64,000 nt of DNA from Cristatella mucedo (GCA_009760855.2 WPIO01000236.1:126001-190000), one strand, 5' to 3'; positions 1 through 11,510 are shown, counted from the first letter of the stretch. Made by a program: numbers and translations. Notes: generated from the sequence alone by a model not told the origin.

Positions 1-124
1 CAGCAGAGTGCTGCACCATGTTTAAAGCATTTCGCACGTAAATAACACGTTTCGCACGAGTTCGCAGCAGATCGCGGAATATGTAGAAACTTCAAATCTG
101 CATGTCGGAGCGTGCGCTGACTGG
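1..124 (+). repeat. Exemplar consensus monomer
   Basis: This copy equals the consensus inferred by eye from the homogeneous domains. It has 29 C and 32 G (49% GC) and 11 CpG, at mp33, 37, 48, 53, 57, 63, 73, 75, 106, 111 and 115. CpGs at mp53, 63 and 73 are exactly 10 bp apart, with mp33 20 bp before the first. TTCGCACG occurs at mp31-38 and mp51-58 and TTCGCA again at mp61, which hints that the monomer grew from a shorter 10- or 20-bp unit. At 124 bp it is shorter than a nucleosome core (147 bp), so one monomer per nucleosome is not expected. Confidence 0.95.
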
Positions 125-248
125 CAGCAGAGTGCTGCACCATGTTTAAAGCATTTCGCACGTAAATAACACGTTTCGCAAGAGTTCGCAGCAGATCGCT
201 GAATATATCTAGAAACTTCAAATCTGCATGTCGGAGCGTGCGCTGACT

Positions 249-265
249 TGCAGCAGAGTGCTGCA
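249..265. other. Dyad symmetry (potential hairpin), one per monomer; exemplar
   Basis: TGCAGCAGAGTGCTGCA is a perfect 7-bp inverted repeat around a 3-base GAG centre. Most monomers read GG before CAGCAG, giving a 6-bp arm (GCAGCA/TGCTGC). Copies with CTTG or CATG before CAGCAG (types B and C) gain a seventh T-A pair, as here. The element spans mp123 to mp15 of the next copy and is kept in almost every clean monomer. Short dyads that can extrude as cruciforms are reported as a common property of centromeric satellites lacking a CENP-B box. Any function here is inference. Confidence 0.8.
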
Positions 266-1242
266 CCATGTTTAAAGCATTTCGCACGTAAATAACACGT
301 TTCGCACGAGTTCGCAGCAGATCGCGGAATATGTAGAAACTTCAAATCTGCATGTCGGAGCGTGTGCTGACTGGCAGCAGAGTGCTGCACCATGTTTAAA
401 GCATTTCGCACGTAAATAACACGTTTCGCACGAGTTCGCAGCAGATCGCGGAATATGTAGAAACTTCAAATCTGCATGTCGGAGCGTGCGCTGACTGGCA
501 GCAGAGTGCTGCACCATGTTTAAAGCATTTCGCACGTAAATAACACGTTTCGCACAAGTTCGCATCAGATCGCGGAATATGTAGAAACTTTAAATCTGCA
601 TTTCGGAGCGTGCGCTGACCTGCAGCAGAGTGCTGCACCATGTTTAAAGCATTTCGCACGTAAATAACACGTTTCGCACAAGTTCGCACCAGATCGCGGA
701 ATATGTAGAAACTTTAAATCTGCATGTCGGAGCGTGCGCTGACTGGCAGCAGAGTGCTGCACCATGTTTAAAGCATTTCGCACGTAAATAACACGTTTCG
801 CAAGAGTTCGGAGCAGATCGCGGAATGTCTAGAAACTTCCAATCTGCATGTCGGAGCGTGTTCTGACTTGCAGCAGAGTGCTGCACCATGTTTAAAGCAT
901 TTCGCACGTAAATAACACGTTTCGCACGAGTTCGCACCAGATCGCGGAATATGTAGAAACTTCAAATCTGCATGTCGGAGCGTGTGCTGACTGGCAGCAG
1001 AGTGCTGCACCATGTTTTAAGCATTTCGCACGTAAATAACACGTTTCGCACGAGTTCGCAGCAGATCGCGGAATATGTAGAAACTTCAAATCTGCATGTC
1101 GGAGCGTGTGCTGACTGGCAGCAGAGTGCTGCACCATGTTTAAAGCATTTCGCACGTAAATAACACGTGTCGCACAAGTTCGCATCAGATCGCGGAATAT
1201 GTAGAAACTTCAAATCTGCATTTCGGAGCGTGCGCTGACTGG

Positions 1243-1615
1243 CAGCAGAGTGCTGCACCATGTTTAAAGCATTTCGCACGTAAATAACACGTTTCGCACA
1301 AGTTCGCACCAGATCGCGGAATATGTAGAAACTTTAAATCTGCATGTCGGAGCGTGCACTGACTGGCAGCAGAGTGCTGCACCATGTTTAAAGCATTTCG
1401 CACGTAAATAACACGTTTCGCAAGAGTTCGCAGCAGATCGCGGAATATCTAGAAACTTCAAATCTGCCTGTCGGAGCGTGTTCTGACTTGCAGCAGAGTG
1501 CTGCACCATGTTTAATGCATTTCGCACGTAAATAACACGTTTCGCACGAGTTTCGCAGCAGATCGCGGAATATGTAGAAACTTCAAATCTGCATGTCGGA
1601 GCGTGCCCTGACATG
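1243..1615 (+). repeat. A-B-C trimer, left end
   Basis: The monomer at 1243 is a full A type (CACAAG, CACCAG, TTTAAATC, GCACTGA). That at 1367 is B-like (CAAGAG, ATCTAG, CCTG, GTTCTGACTTG) but keeps TTCGCAGCAG instead of TTCGGAGCAG. That at 1491 is C (TTTAATGC, GCCCTGACATG) with an extra T in CGAGTTTCGC. The same A-B-C order occurs at 29002, 29626 and 31116, so this is one more copy of the higher-order motif about 28 kb away. Confidence 0.8.
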
Positions 1616-2286
1616 CAGCAGAGTGCTGCACCATGTTTAAAGCATTTCGCACGTAATAACACGTTTCGCACGAGTTTCGCAGCAGATCGCGGAATATGTA
1701 GAAACTTTAAATCTGCATGTCGGAGCGTGCGCTGACTGGCAGCAGAGTGCTGCACCATGTTTAAAGCATTTCGCACGTAAATAACACGTTTCGCACGAGT
1801 TCGCAGCAGATCGCGGAATATGTAGAAACTTCAAATCTGCATTTCGGAGCGTGTGCTGACTGGCAGCAGAGTGCTGCACCATGTTTAAAGCATTTCGCAC
1901 GTAAATAACACGTTTCGCACGAGTTCGCAGCAGATCGCGGAATATAAAGAAACTTCAAATCTGCATGTCGGAGCTTGAGCTGACTGGCAGCAGAGTGCTG
2001 CACTATGTTTAAAGCATTTCGCACGTAAATAACACGTTTCGCACGAGTTTGCAGCAGATCGCGGAATATGTAGAAACTTCAAATCTGCATGTCGGAGCGT
2101 GCGCTGACTGGCAGCAGAGTGCTGCACCATGTTTAAAGCATTTCGCACGTAAATACCACGTGTCGCACAAGTTCGCATCAGATCGCTGAATATGTAGAAA
2201 CTTCAAATCTGCATTTCGGAGCGTGCCCTGACTGGCAGCAGAGTGCTGCACCATGTTTATTGCATTTCGCACGTAAATAACACGTT

Positions 2287-3497
2287 TCACGGTTGCACCA
2301 GAGCGGGAAAATCTAGAAAGGGTTTTCGCAACTCGCTGTCGAGGGTGAGCGACTGGAAGCGAGAGTGCTGCGACAAAGTTTAAATCATTCGGCACGTAAA
2401 ATAACACGTTCGCCACAAAGTTCGCATCAGATCGCGGAATCCGAAGGAAACGTATATTGCTTTCGAGCGTGCACGACTGACAGCAGAGGCTGCACATGTT
2501 TAAGCATTTCGCACGAAATAAACAATTCGCACAAGTCGCACCGCAGATCGCGGAAATGTAAAACGTTAAATCTGCATTTTCGGAGCGGGCCCACGGACGG
2601 ACAGCAGAGATGCTGCAGCCATGGTTTAACGCAGTTAGCACGTAACTAACCCGTTTCGCACAAGTTTCGCACCCGATTGCGGATATGTAGAAACATTAAA
2701 TCTGCATTTAAAAGCGTGCACGTGGCTTGCAACTAAGTGCGGCACAAGTTTAAAGCATATCGAACGTAGAATAAACACGTTTCGCCACGAGTTTGCAGCA
2801 GAGTCGCGGATATGTAGGAAACTTCAATCCTGCATTTCGGAGCGTGGGCGACGGGAATCAGAGTGCTGAACCATGTTGGATGCGGCTTCGCACGTAAATA
2901 ACACGGTTATTCGAACGAGTTTGGAGGCAGATCGCGGAATAGGTAGGTACGTATAATCTGCATGTCGGAGCGTGCGCGGGAACGGGTGACAGCACGAGTG
3001 ACTGCACCATGTTTTAAGAATTTAGCACTTAAATAGAATGGGGTAGACAGTGTGTGGCGTTTCGAGGCAAGAGTTCGGATCAGGATCGCGTGAATGGCTA
3101 GTAAGCTTATAGATATATTCATGTTCGACGGTGCGGTGACGTGACAGCGGAGGGTGCTGCAAGCCATGTGGATAAAGAAGCTTTCTCACGTAACTGAACG
3201 CGCATTTTACGACAGCAAGTTCGCTCGAATATCGCGAGAAGGTCTAAAAAACGTCCTAGATTGCTGGGAAGGAAGTTTCGGAGCGTGTGGTGACTGGCAG
3301 GAGAGCTGCACCTGTTTAAAGCATTTCGATCGTAGAATATCACGTTTCGCACAAATTTGCTCAAGATCGATGGAAGCATGTGTAAGAGACTTCATATTCT
3401 GCATTTCGGAGCGGTGCTGCTGGGGCTGACAGCATAGATGCTTCACTCATGTTTAAAGCCAGTTAGCACGGTATAAGCACGTTTTCCACGAGTTCGG
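2287..3497. other. Indel-ridden satellite block 1 (probable low-quality consensus)
   Basis: Monomers are recognisable but broken by frequent single-base insertions, plus deletions and substitutions. Spacing between CATG-TTT anchors stretches to about 137-156 bp near 3008-3448. Beneath the noise, type-specific variants survive: a G-type copy around 2425-2490 (CATCAG, ACGTATATT, CTGACAGCAG), an A-like CAAG...GCACC copy next at about 2530-2560, and E-type marks GCATATCGAACG at 2755-2766 with GAGTTTGCAGC at 2789-2799. This suits raw single-pass long-read errors laid over ordinary array better than ancient decay. No gene or foreign insert was seen. Confidence 0.75.
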
Positions 3498-3506
3498 ACT
3501 GACTGG
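3430..3506. repeat. Truncated 77-bp monomer at edge of noisy block
   Basis: The copy beginning at 3430 runs only to GAGTTCGGA and then jumps to CTGACTGG, so the next monomer starts at 3507, 77 bp later instead of 124. The lost part is roughly mp67-116. It coincides with the switch from noisy to clean sequence, so it may be an assembly join rather than a biological deletion. Confidence 0.65.
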
Positions 3507-3782
3507 CAGCAGAGTGCTGCACCATGTTTAAAGCATTTCGCACGTAAATAACACGTTTCGCAAGAGTTCGGAGGAGATCGCGGAATGTCTAGAAACTTCC
3601 AAATCTGCATATCGGAGCGTGTGCTGGCTTGCAGCAGAGTGCTGCACCTTGTTTAAAGCATTTCGCACGTAAATAACCCGTTTCGCACCAGTTCGCAGTA
3701 GATCGCGGAATATGTAGAAACTTCAAATCTGCATGTCGGAGCGTGAGCTAACTTGCAGCAGAGTGCTGCACCATGTTTAAGA
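3498..3782. repeat. Clean island inside noisy block
   Basis: Two nearly clean monomers start at 3507 and 3632 and a third begins at 3756, with 125- and 124-bp spacing. The first is B-like (CAAGAG, ATGTCTAG, TTCCAAATC, GGCTTG). The second reads CACCAG and GCAGTAG and ends GAGCTAACTTG. Noise resumes at about 3780, inside the third copy. Abrupt return to normal quality for less than 300 bp favours a patchwork consensus. Confidence 0.75.
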
Positions 3783-5740
3783 GCTGTGTGGTCGCACGTA
3801 GAATACACGTGTTCGCACGATCGCAGAGAGGATCGCGGAATAGCTAAAAACTTTAAATCTGCATTTCGGAGTCGTGCACTGGTCTGTCAGCAAGGTGCTG
3901 CACCATGTTTAAAGCATATCGCCACGTAAATAACACGTTTCGCACGGATCCGCAGCAGATTGCGGAATATGTAGAAACTTCAAATCGCATTTCGTGAGCG
4001 TGCGCTAGCACTGGCAGCAGAGTGCTAAAGCACCATGGTTACGGCATTTCGCACGTAATAAACACGTTTCGCACAGGGCGCACAGATCGCGGGAATAAGT
4101 AGAAACTTCAAATCTGCAATTCGGAAGCGGCCCTGACGAGGAGTGCGCCGCAGATGTTAGTGCACCCAGTTTTAAATGCGTTTCGGGCACAGATAAAAAA
4201 TAACACGGTTTGGACACGCTTTCGGAGACAGCTAACGACGGAATATGGGCAGGGGTGACACCTTTCATCTGCATGTCAGGGCGTGCGCTGGCTGAAGCAA
4301 CGAAGTGCTGCAGCCCTTTTAAACCAGCATTATCAAACGTTAAGAAAACGTTGCGTCACCGAGTTTTTCATCAGATCGGCGAATATGTAGAACATTCCAA
4401 TCTTCATTTCGGAGCGTGTAGCTGACTTGTGGCAACAAAGACGTGCTGCCCTGTATTTAAAAGACAAATTTCGCACGGGGAATTACCGCAACGTTTCAAG
4501 CACGAGTTCGGACCAGATCGCAGAATGCGTGAAACTTACCAATCTGCCTGTCGGGACGTGTCCGGTGACTATAGCAGCAGAGTGCTAGCACCATGGTTTA
4601 ATGCCTCATGGCGGCACCGTAAAAGTACACTTTTTTGACGCAGAAGCATAGGAGGTTGGCGCATACAACCGGCCAGCGAAAGAAGTTGAAACTTCAAAAA
4701 CGGATATGTCATTCATTCGAGCGTGTGACATGGACGAGCAGATTGGCTGCACCACGTTTAAAGCAGTGCGGTCCGGGTAGGGACAAAACGCGGGTGGGGA
4801 GCCCAAAGTTCGGTGCAGTGACGCGGACTCGTGGACAACAAATACACTTAAGTAATCTGCAGGTCTAATATGGCAGTTGAGCGAAGAGAAGGGCCGCAAG
4901 GGAGGCTCACCAATGTAAAAAGCACGATTTTCCCCGCCAAAAAAACGTCAAAAAAAAACAAATACCCGATTCGCCCGAACTCGGATACGATCGCGGGAAT
5001 ATGTAGAAACGTAATTCTGCTCTCGACGGGGTGTGTGGCTGACTGACTGAGTGGCGGCGGGCAGCATTTTTTACGAAGCATTTCGGCACGTAGATAACCG
5101 GGTTCGGACAAGTTCGACACCAGAGCGCGGCATGTGTATAAACTTTAAATCTGCCTTTCGGAGCGGCCGGTGATGGGCAGGCAGAGTGCTCAAATCCATA
5201 GAGTTAAGCTTTCGCAAACGTAAAATACCGTTTCGCAATGAGTTCGGATCAAGTCGCGGTATATGCTTGACAAGCTCCATCTGTCCTGTCGGAGAGTGTT
5301 TCTAACACATGAAAACTACAGACGGTCTTAGCACAATGTTTAACGCATGTTCGCACGTACATATCCATTTTCGCAAGCTTGGGCAGAAAATCGCGGAATA
5401 ATCCTAAAAACTTCCCATTTGCCTTTCGGAGAAAGCCTCTAACTGACAGCAGAGTTCTGCACCATGGTGGTAGGGACGGGAACATGTCGACGTAAATAAG
5501 CACAGCAGTTCTTCGGGTCGACATTTTTGCGGACAACGGCGGAAGATTAAGGCACTTACAAATTCTGCATGTAACAGGAGTTGCACTGACATGCAGCGGA
5601 GTGCTGCACCCTTTTTAAAGCATTCCCACTGAATACCACCGGTCGGCACGAGGTGCGAAGATTCCCCAATCGCTGGATAAAGGTTGACAACTATCAAATC
5701 TGCTTTCGGAGCGTGCGCTGACTGTCACAGAACAGTGCTG
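3783..5740. other. Indel-ridden satellite block 2 (worst quality in the window)
   Basis: The monomer skeleton can be followed (GAATATGTAGAAAC, AATCTGCATTTCGG and GCACCATG fragments recur about every 125-140 bp), but much of it is heavily altered, especially 4560-5000 and 5270-5700. Runs such as AAAAAACGTCAAAAAAAA near 4940 and extra G or C doublets are frequent. No anchor-free stretch is long enough to suggest an inserted element, and the open frames here are chance ones. Confidence 0.7.
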
Positions 5741-8530
5741 GCACCATGTTTAAAGCATATCGAAACGGAAATAACACGGTGTCGCACAAGTTCGGAGCAG
5801 ATCGCGGAATATGTAGAAACTTCAAATCTGCATGTCGGAGCGTGCCGCTGACTGGCAGCAGAGTGCTATGAGCACCATGTTTTAAAGCATTTCGCACGTA
5901 AATAACACGTACGATTCGCACAAGTTTCGCAGTCAGATCGACAGCAGAGTGCTGCACCATGTTTAAAGCATTTCGCACGTAAATAACACGTTTCGCACGA
6001 GTTCGCAGCAGATCGCGGAATATGTAGAAACTTCAAATCTGCATGTCGGAGCGTGAGCTGAAGTGCAGCAGAGTGCTGCACCATGTTTAAAGCATTCGCA
6101 CGTAATAAACACGTTTCGCACGAGTTCGCAGCAGATCCCGGATTATCTAGAAACTTCAAATCTGTCAAATGTCGGGAGCGTGGGCTGACGTGGCAGCAGA
6201 GTGCTGCACCATGTTTAAAGCATTTCGCACGTAAATAAACCGTTTCGCACAAGTTGCATGCAGACGCGCGGAATATGTATAAACTGATAAATCTGCATTT
6301 CGGAGACTGTGAGCTGCGTGTGACTGGCAGCACGAGTGCTGCACCATGTTAAAGCATTTCGCACGTAAATAACACGTTATTTCGCACGCGTGGGATCGCA
6401 CCATGATCGCGGAATATGTAGAAACTTTCAAATCTGCATGTACACAAGCGTGCGGCTGCTGGCAGCAGAGGTGCTGCACCACTGTGTTAAATCATTTCGC
6501 ACGTAAATACACACGTTTCGCCGAGTTCGCACGCATGTATCGCGGATATTCTAGAAACTTCCAATCTGCATTTCGAGCGTGCGGGCTGACTGGCAGCACA
6601 GAGTGCTGCACCATGTGTATGCATTGTTCGCAGTTTAAATAACACGGTTCGCCCAAGTTTGCACAGATCGCGGAATAATGTACACAACTTTAAATCGCAT
6701 GTCGGAGCGTGCACTGACTGGCAGCAGAGTGCTGCACCATGTTCAAAGCAAAGCATTTCGTCCACAGAAAATAACACGTTTTCGCACAGAGTTGCGCCAG
6801 GCAGAATCGCGGAATATGTAGAAACTTCAAATCTGCATTTCGGAGCGTGCGCTGACTGGCAGCAGAGTGCTGCACCATGTTTAACGCATTTCGCACGAAA
6901 ATAACACGTTTCGCACGAGTTCGCAGCAAATCGCGGAATATCCAAGAAACTTCCAATCTTGCATGTCGGAGCGTTGTTCTGACTGCAGTAAAGCAGAGTG
7001 CTGCACCATGTTTAATGTATTTCGCACGTAAATAACACGTTGTCGCACATGGTTTGTCTAGCAGAGCGCTGAATATGTAGAAAACTTCAAATCTGCATTT
7101 CGGGCGTGCCCTGACCATGCAGCAGAGTGCTGCACCATGTTTAAAGCATTTCGCACGTACATAACACGTTTCGCACGAGTTCGCAGCAGATCGCGGAATA
7201 TGTAGAAACTTGTAATCGTGCGCTTGGACTGGCAACAAAGTGCTGCACCATGTTAAAAACATTTCGCACGTAAATAACACGTTTCGCACGAGTTCGCAGC
7301 AAATCGCGGAATATGTAGAAACGTCCAATCTGCATTTCTCCGAGCTGTCGGAGGTCGGCATTTGGCAGCAGAGTGCTGCACCATTTTTATGCATTTCGAC
7401 CGTAAATAACACGATTCGCCACGAGTTTGCATCCAGATCGCGGAATAGTAGAAACTTAAATCAATGCATTTCGGAGCGTGCCCATGACTGGCAGCAGAGT
7501 GCTGCACCATGTGTTTAAAGCATTTCGCACGTAAATAACACGTTTCGCACGAGATTCGCACCACGATCGCGGAATATGTAGGAAACTTTAAATCTGCAAT
7601 GTCGGGGAGCGTGATCACTGTGACTTGCCGCATAGTGCTGCACCATGTTTCTAAGCATTTCGCACTAAATACCACGTTTCGCACGCACGTTCGGAGCAGA
7701 TCGCGAAAATATCTAAAACTTAAAGGAAAATCTGCATGTCGGAGCGTGCGTCTGACGTGGCAGCAGAGTGCTGCACCATGTTTAAAGCATTTCGCAACGT
7801 AAATAACACGGTTTCGCACAAGTTCAGCATCAGATCGGCGGGAATATGTAGAAACTTCAAATCTGCATGTCGGAGCGTGCGCTGACTGGCAGCAGAGTGC
7901 TGCACCATGTTTAAAGCATTTCGCACGTAAAAAAATAACACGTTTCGCACACACGTTCGCATCAGAGATCGCGGAATATGGTAGAAACTTCAAATCTGCA
8001 TGTCGGAGCGTGCGCTGACTGGCCAGCAGAGTGCCTGGCACCATGTTTAAAGCATTTCGCACGTATCGGAATAAAAACCACGATTTTCGCACGAGTTCGC
8101 AGCATAGATGCGCGGAATATGTAGAAACTTTAATCTGCATTTTATGGTCGGAGCGTGCTGCTGACTGGCAGCAGAGTGCTGCACCCATGTATTTAAAGCA
8201 TTTCGCACGTAAAATAACACGTTCTTTCGCACGAGTTCGGAGCAGATCGCGGAATATCTAGAAACTTCAAATCTGCATGTCGGAGCGTGCGCTGACTGGC
8301 AGCAGAGTACTGCACCATGTTTAAAGCATTTCGCACGTAAATAACACGTTTCGCACGAAGTTCGCAGCAAGATCGCGGAATATGTAAGAAAACTTCAAAT
8401 CTGCATGTCGGAGCGTGCTCGGACTGGCAGCAGAGTGCTGCACCATGTTTAAAGCATTTCGCACGTAAATAACACGTTTCGCAAGAGTTCGGAGCAGATC
8501 GCGGAATGTCTTGAAACTTCAAATCTGCCT
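5741..8530. repeat. Readable but noisy array segment
   Basis: Each monomer can be read, usually with several 1-4 base insertions, for example CGTACGATTCGC near 5910 and GCACGCGTGGGATCGCACC near 6390. Nearly clean copies lie at 5942-6110 and 8270-8350. A truncated 86-bp copy occupies 5856-5941, breaking after CAGATCG and rejoining at ACAGCAG. Intermediate quality between block 2 and the clean sequence after 8.5 kb fits declining read coverage or polishing. Confidence 0.7.
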
Positions 8531-8538
8531 AAAAAAAA
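8531..8538. other. A8 run replacing part of a monomer
   Basis: Eight A residues stand where CATGTCGG-type sequence (mp101 onward) is expected; the text goes from ATCTGCCT straight to the A run and then GGAGCGTG. It sits at the change from noisy to mostly clean array and is probably a consensus error or a join scar. Confidence 0.6.
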
Positions 8539-9548
8539 GGAGCGTGAGCTGACTTGCAGCAGAGTGCTGCCTTATGTTTAAAGCATTTCGCACGTAAATA
8601 ACACGTTTCGCACGTTAAGTTCGCAGCAGCAATCGCGGAATATGTAGAAACTCGGCGGTTCAAATCTGTGCATGTCGGAGCGGTGCACTGACTGGCAGCA
8701 GAAAGCATTTCGCACGTAAATAACACGTTTCGCAAGAGTTCGGAGCAGATCGCGGTAGAAACTTTAAATCTGCATTTCGGAGCGTGCGCTGACTGGCAGC
8801 AGAGTGCTGCACCATGTTTAATGCATTTCGCACGTAAATAACACGTTTCGCACAAGTTCGCATCAGATCGCGGAATATGTAGAAACGTCAAATCTGCATT
8901 TCGGAGCGTGCGCTGACTGGCAGCAGAGTGCTGCACCATGTTTAAAGCATTTCGCACGTAAATAACACGTTTCGCACAAGTTCGCATCAGATCGCGGAAT
9001 ATGTAGAAACTTCATATCTGCATTTCGGAGCGTGGGCTGACTGGCAGCAGAGTGCTGCACCATGTTTAAAGCATTTCGCACGTAAATAACGGACACGTTC
9101 GCACGAAGTTCGGCAGTTCAGATCGCGGAATATGTAGAAACTTCAAATCTGCATATCGGAGCGTGCGCTGACTGGCAGCAGAGTGCTGCACCATGTTTAA
9201 AGCCTTTCGCACGTAAATAACACGTTTCGCACGAGTTCGCACCAGATCGCGGAATGTGTAGAAACTTGAAAATCTGCATGTCGGAGCGTGCGCTGACTGG
9301 CAGCAGAGTGCTGCACCATGTTTAAAGCATTTCGCACGTAAATAACACGTTTCGCACAAGTTCGCCGCAGATCGCGGAATATGTAGAAACTTCAAATCTG
9401 CATGTCGGAGCGTGCGCTGACTGGCAGCAGAGTGCTGCACCATGTTTAAAGCATTTCGCACGTAAATAACACGTTTGGCACAAGTTCGCACCAGATCGCG
9501 GAATATGTAGAAACTTTAAATCTGCATGTCGGAGGGTGCACTGACTGG

Positions 9549-9727
9549 CAGCAGAGTGCTGCACCATGTTTAAAGCATTTCGCACGTAAATAACACGTTT
9601 CGCACGAGTTCGCATCCACCATGTTTAAAGCATTTCGCACGTAAATAACACGTTTCGCACAAGTTCGCACCAGATCGCTGAATATGTAGAAACTTCAAAT
9701 CTGCATTTCGGAGCGTGGGCTGACTGG
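9549..9727. repeat. Deletion copy: 124 + 55 bp
   Basis: Two successive monomer starts are 179 bp apart (9549 to 9728). The first copy proceeds normally to TTCGCATC at about mp67 and then jumps to CACCATGTTTAAAG of the next copy, near mp14. This removes 69 bp including a whole dyad. The join is at a short CA/CC microhomology. Unequal exchange or replication slippage would produce it; a collapsed read is the alternative. Confidence 0.8.
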
Positions 9728-11010
9728 CAGCAGAGTGCTGCACCATGTTTAAAAGCATTTCGCACGTAAATAACACGTTTCGCACAAGTTTCGCATCAGA
9801 TCGCGGAATATGTAGAAACTTATATTCTGCCGTTCGGAGCGTGTTTCTGACTGGCAGCAGAGTGCGGCACCATGTGTAAAGCATTTCGCACGTAAATAAC
9901 ACGTTTCGCACAAGTTTGCAGCAGATCGCGGAATATGTAGAAACTTCAAATCTGCATGTCGGAGCGTGCGCTGAAAGGCAGCAGAGTGCTGCACCATGTT
10001 TAAAGCATTTCGCACGTAAATAACACGTTTCGCACGAGTTCGGAACAGATCGCGGAATATGTAGAAACTTCAAATCTTCATGTCGGAGCGTGCGCTGACT
10101 GGCAGCAGAGTGCTGCACCATGTTTAAAGCGTTTTGCACGGAAATAACACGTTTCGCACGAGTTCGCACCAGATCGCGGAATATGTAGAAACTTCAAATC
10201 TGCATTTCGGAGCGTGCGCTGACTGGCAGCAGAGTGCTGCTCCATGTTTAAAGCATTTCGCACGTAAATAACACGGTTTGTCGTTTCGCACAAGTTCGCA
10301 CTTGCAACGATCGCGAGTTCTGGTATTTTGTAAAAACTTTAAATCATTGCAGTTGTCGGAGCGTGAGCTGACTTCTGGCAGCAGGAGTGCCTGCACCATG
10401 TAAAGCATATAAAACATTCGGGCACGTAAATAACACGTTTCGCACAAGTTCGCATCAGATCGCGGAATATGTAGAAAACGTATATTCTGCATTTCGGAGC
10501 GTGCGCTGACTGACAGCAGAGTGCTGCACCTTGTTTAAAGCATTTCGCACGTAAATAACACGTTTCGCACGAGGTCGCGGCAGATCGCGGAATATGTAGA
10601 AACTTCAAATCTGCATGTCGGAGCGTGTGCGCTTGCTGGCAGCAGAGTGCTGCACCTTGTTTCAAGCATTTCGCACGTAAATAACACATTTCGCACGAGT
10701 TCGCAGCAGATCGCGGAATATCTATAAACTTTAAATCTGCATGTCGGAGCGTGCGCTGGCTGGCAGCAGAGTGCTCCACCATGTTTAATGCATTTCGCAC
10801 GTAAATAACACGTTTCGCCCAAGTTCGCAGCAGATCGCGGAATATGTAGAAACTTTAATCTGCATGTCGGAGCGTGCGCTGACTGGCAGCAGAGTGCTGC
10901 ACCATGGTTAAAGCATTTCGCACGTAAATAACACGTTTCGCACAAGTTCGCATCAGATCGCGGAATATGTAGAAACTTCAAATCTGCATGTCGGAGCGTG
11001 CGCTGACTGG

Positions 11011-11510
11011 CAGCAGAGTGCTGCACCATGTTTAAAGCATTTCGCACGTAAATAACACGATTCGCACAAGTTCGCATCAGATCGCGGAATATGTAGAAAC
11101 GTATATTCTGCATTTCGGAGCGTGCGCTGACTGACAGCAGAGTGCTGCACCATGTTTAAAGCATTTCGCACGTAAATAACACGTTTCGTACACAAGTTCG
11201 CACCAGATCGCGGATTGTGTAAAAACTTTAAATCTGCATGTCGGAGCGTGCACTGACTGGCAGCAGAGTGCTGCACCATGTTTAAAGCATTTCGGCACGT
11301 AAATAACACGTTTGGCACGAAGTTCGCAGCGATTGCGGAATATTCTAGAAACTTCCAATCTGCCTGCCGGAGCGTGTTCTGACTTGCAGCAGAGTGCTGC
11401 ACCATGTTTAATGTATTTCGCACGTAAATAACACGTTTCGCACGAGTTTGCAGCAGATCGCGGAATATGTAGAAACTTTAAATCTGCATGTCGGAGCGTG
11501 CGCTGACTGG
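11011..11510 (+). repeat. G-A-B-C tetramer
   Basis: Monomers begin at 11011 (G: CATCAG, AACGTATATTCTG, CATTTCGG, CTGACAG), 11135 (A: CACAAG, CACCAG, TTTAAATC, GCACTGA, with two extra bases), 11261 (B: TTCCAATC, CCTG, GTTCTGACTTG, with indels) and 11387 (C: TTTAATGTA, TTTGCAGCAG). This is the order seen across the boundary of the 12-mer repeat at 30992-31487. It shows the higher-order motif is also present left of the homogeneous domain. Confidence 0.8.

Larger units (their letters stand above)
1..2286. repeat. Clean mixed-type array segment
   Basis: Eighteen monomers lie between the start and the monomer beginning at 2236 (18 x 124 plus 3 bp). Variant types alternate: near consensus at 1-530, CACAAG copies from about 540, a B-like copy around 800-880, an A-B-C run at 1243-1615, and a TATAAAG copy around 1945. 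The only irregularities are single-base indels, for example an extra T in CGAGTTTCGC near 1550 and 1670. The segment resembles the mixed domain at 26-50 kb rather than the homogeneous ones. It ends abruptly where indels begin at about 2287. Confidence 0.9.

Noticed and set aside
60-77. CENP-B box-like sequence TTCGCAGCAGATCGCGG
   Set aside because: The core pattern TTCG-4N-A-2N-CGGG is matched for TTCG and A, but the following CG is one base too far and reads CGCGG, so the essential CGGG is not met. No better match was seen in the monomer.
22-411. Cys-rich peptide family as a secreted toxin or antimicrobial gene cluster
   Set aside because: Cysteines come from the TGC of the dyad and similar triplets in all frames; there is no signal peptide, no conserved single frame and no non-repeat flanking gene.
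2009-2641. The 210-codon minus-strand frame running into noisy block 1
   Set aside because: Its extra length comes from indels that happen to skip stops; the product is satellite translation with random frame changes.
4560-5000. Possible inserted single-copy or transposon sequence in the worst noisy stretch
   Set aside because: Satellite anchors (GCACCATGGTTTAA, AACTTCAAA, AATATGTAGAAAC) still appear at roughly monomer spacing; no terminal repeats, target duplication or coding domain was found.
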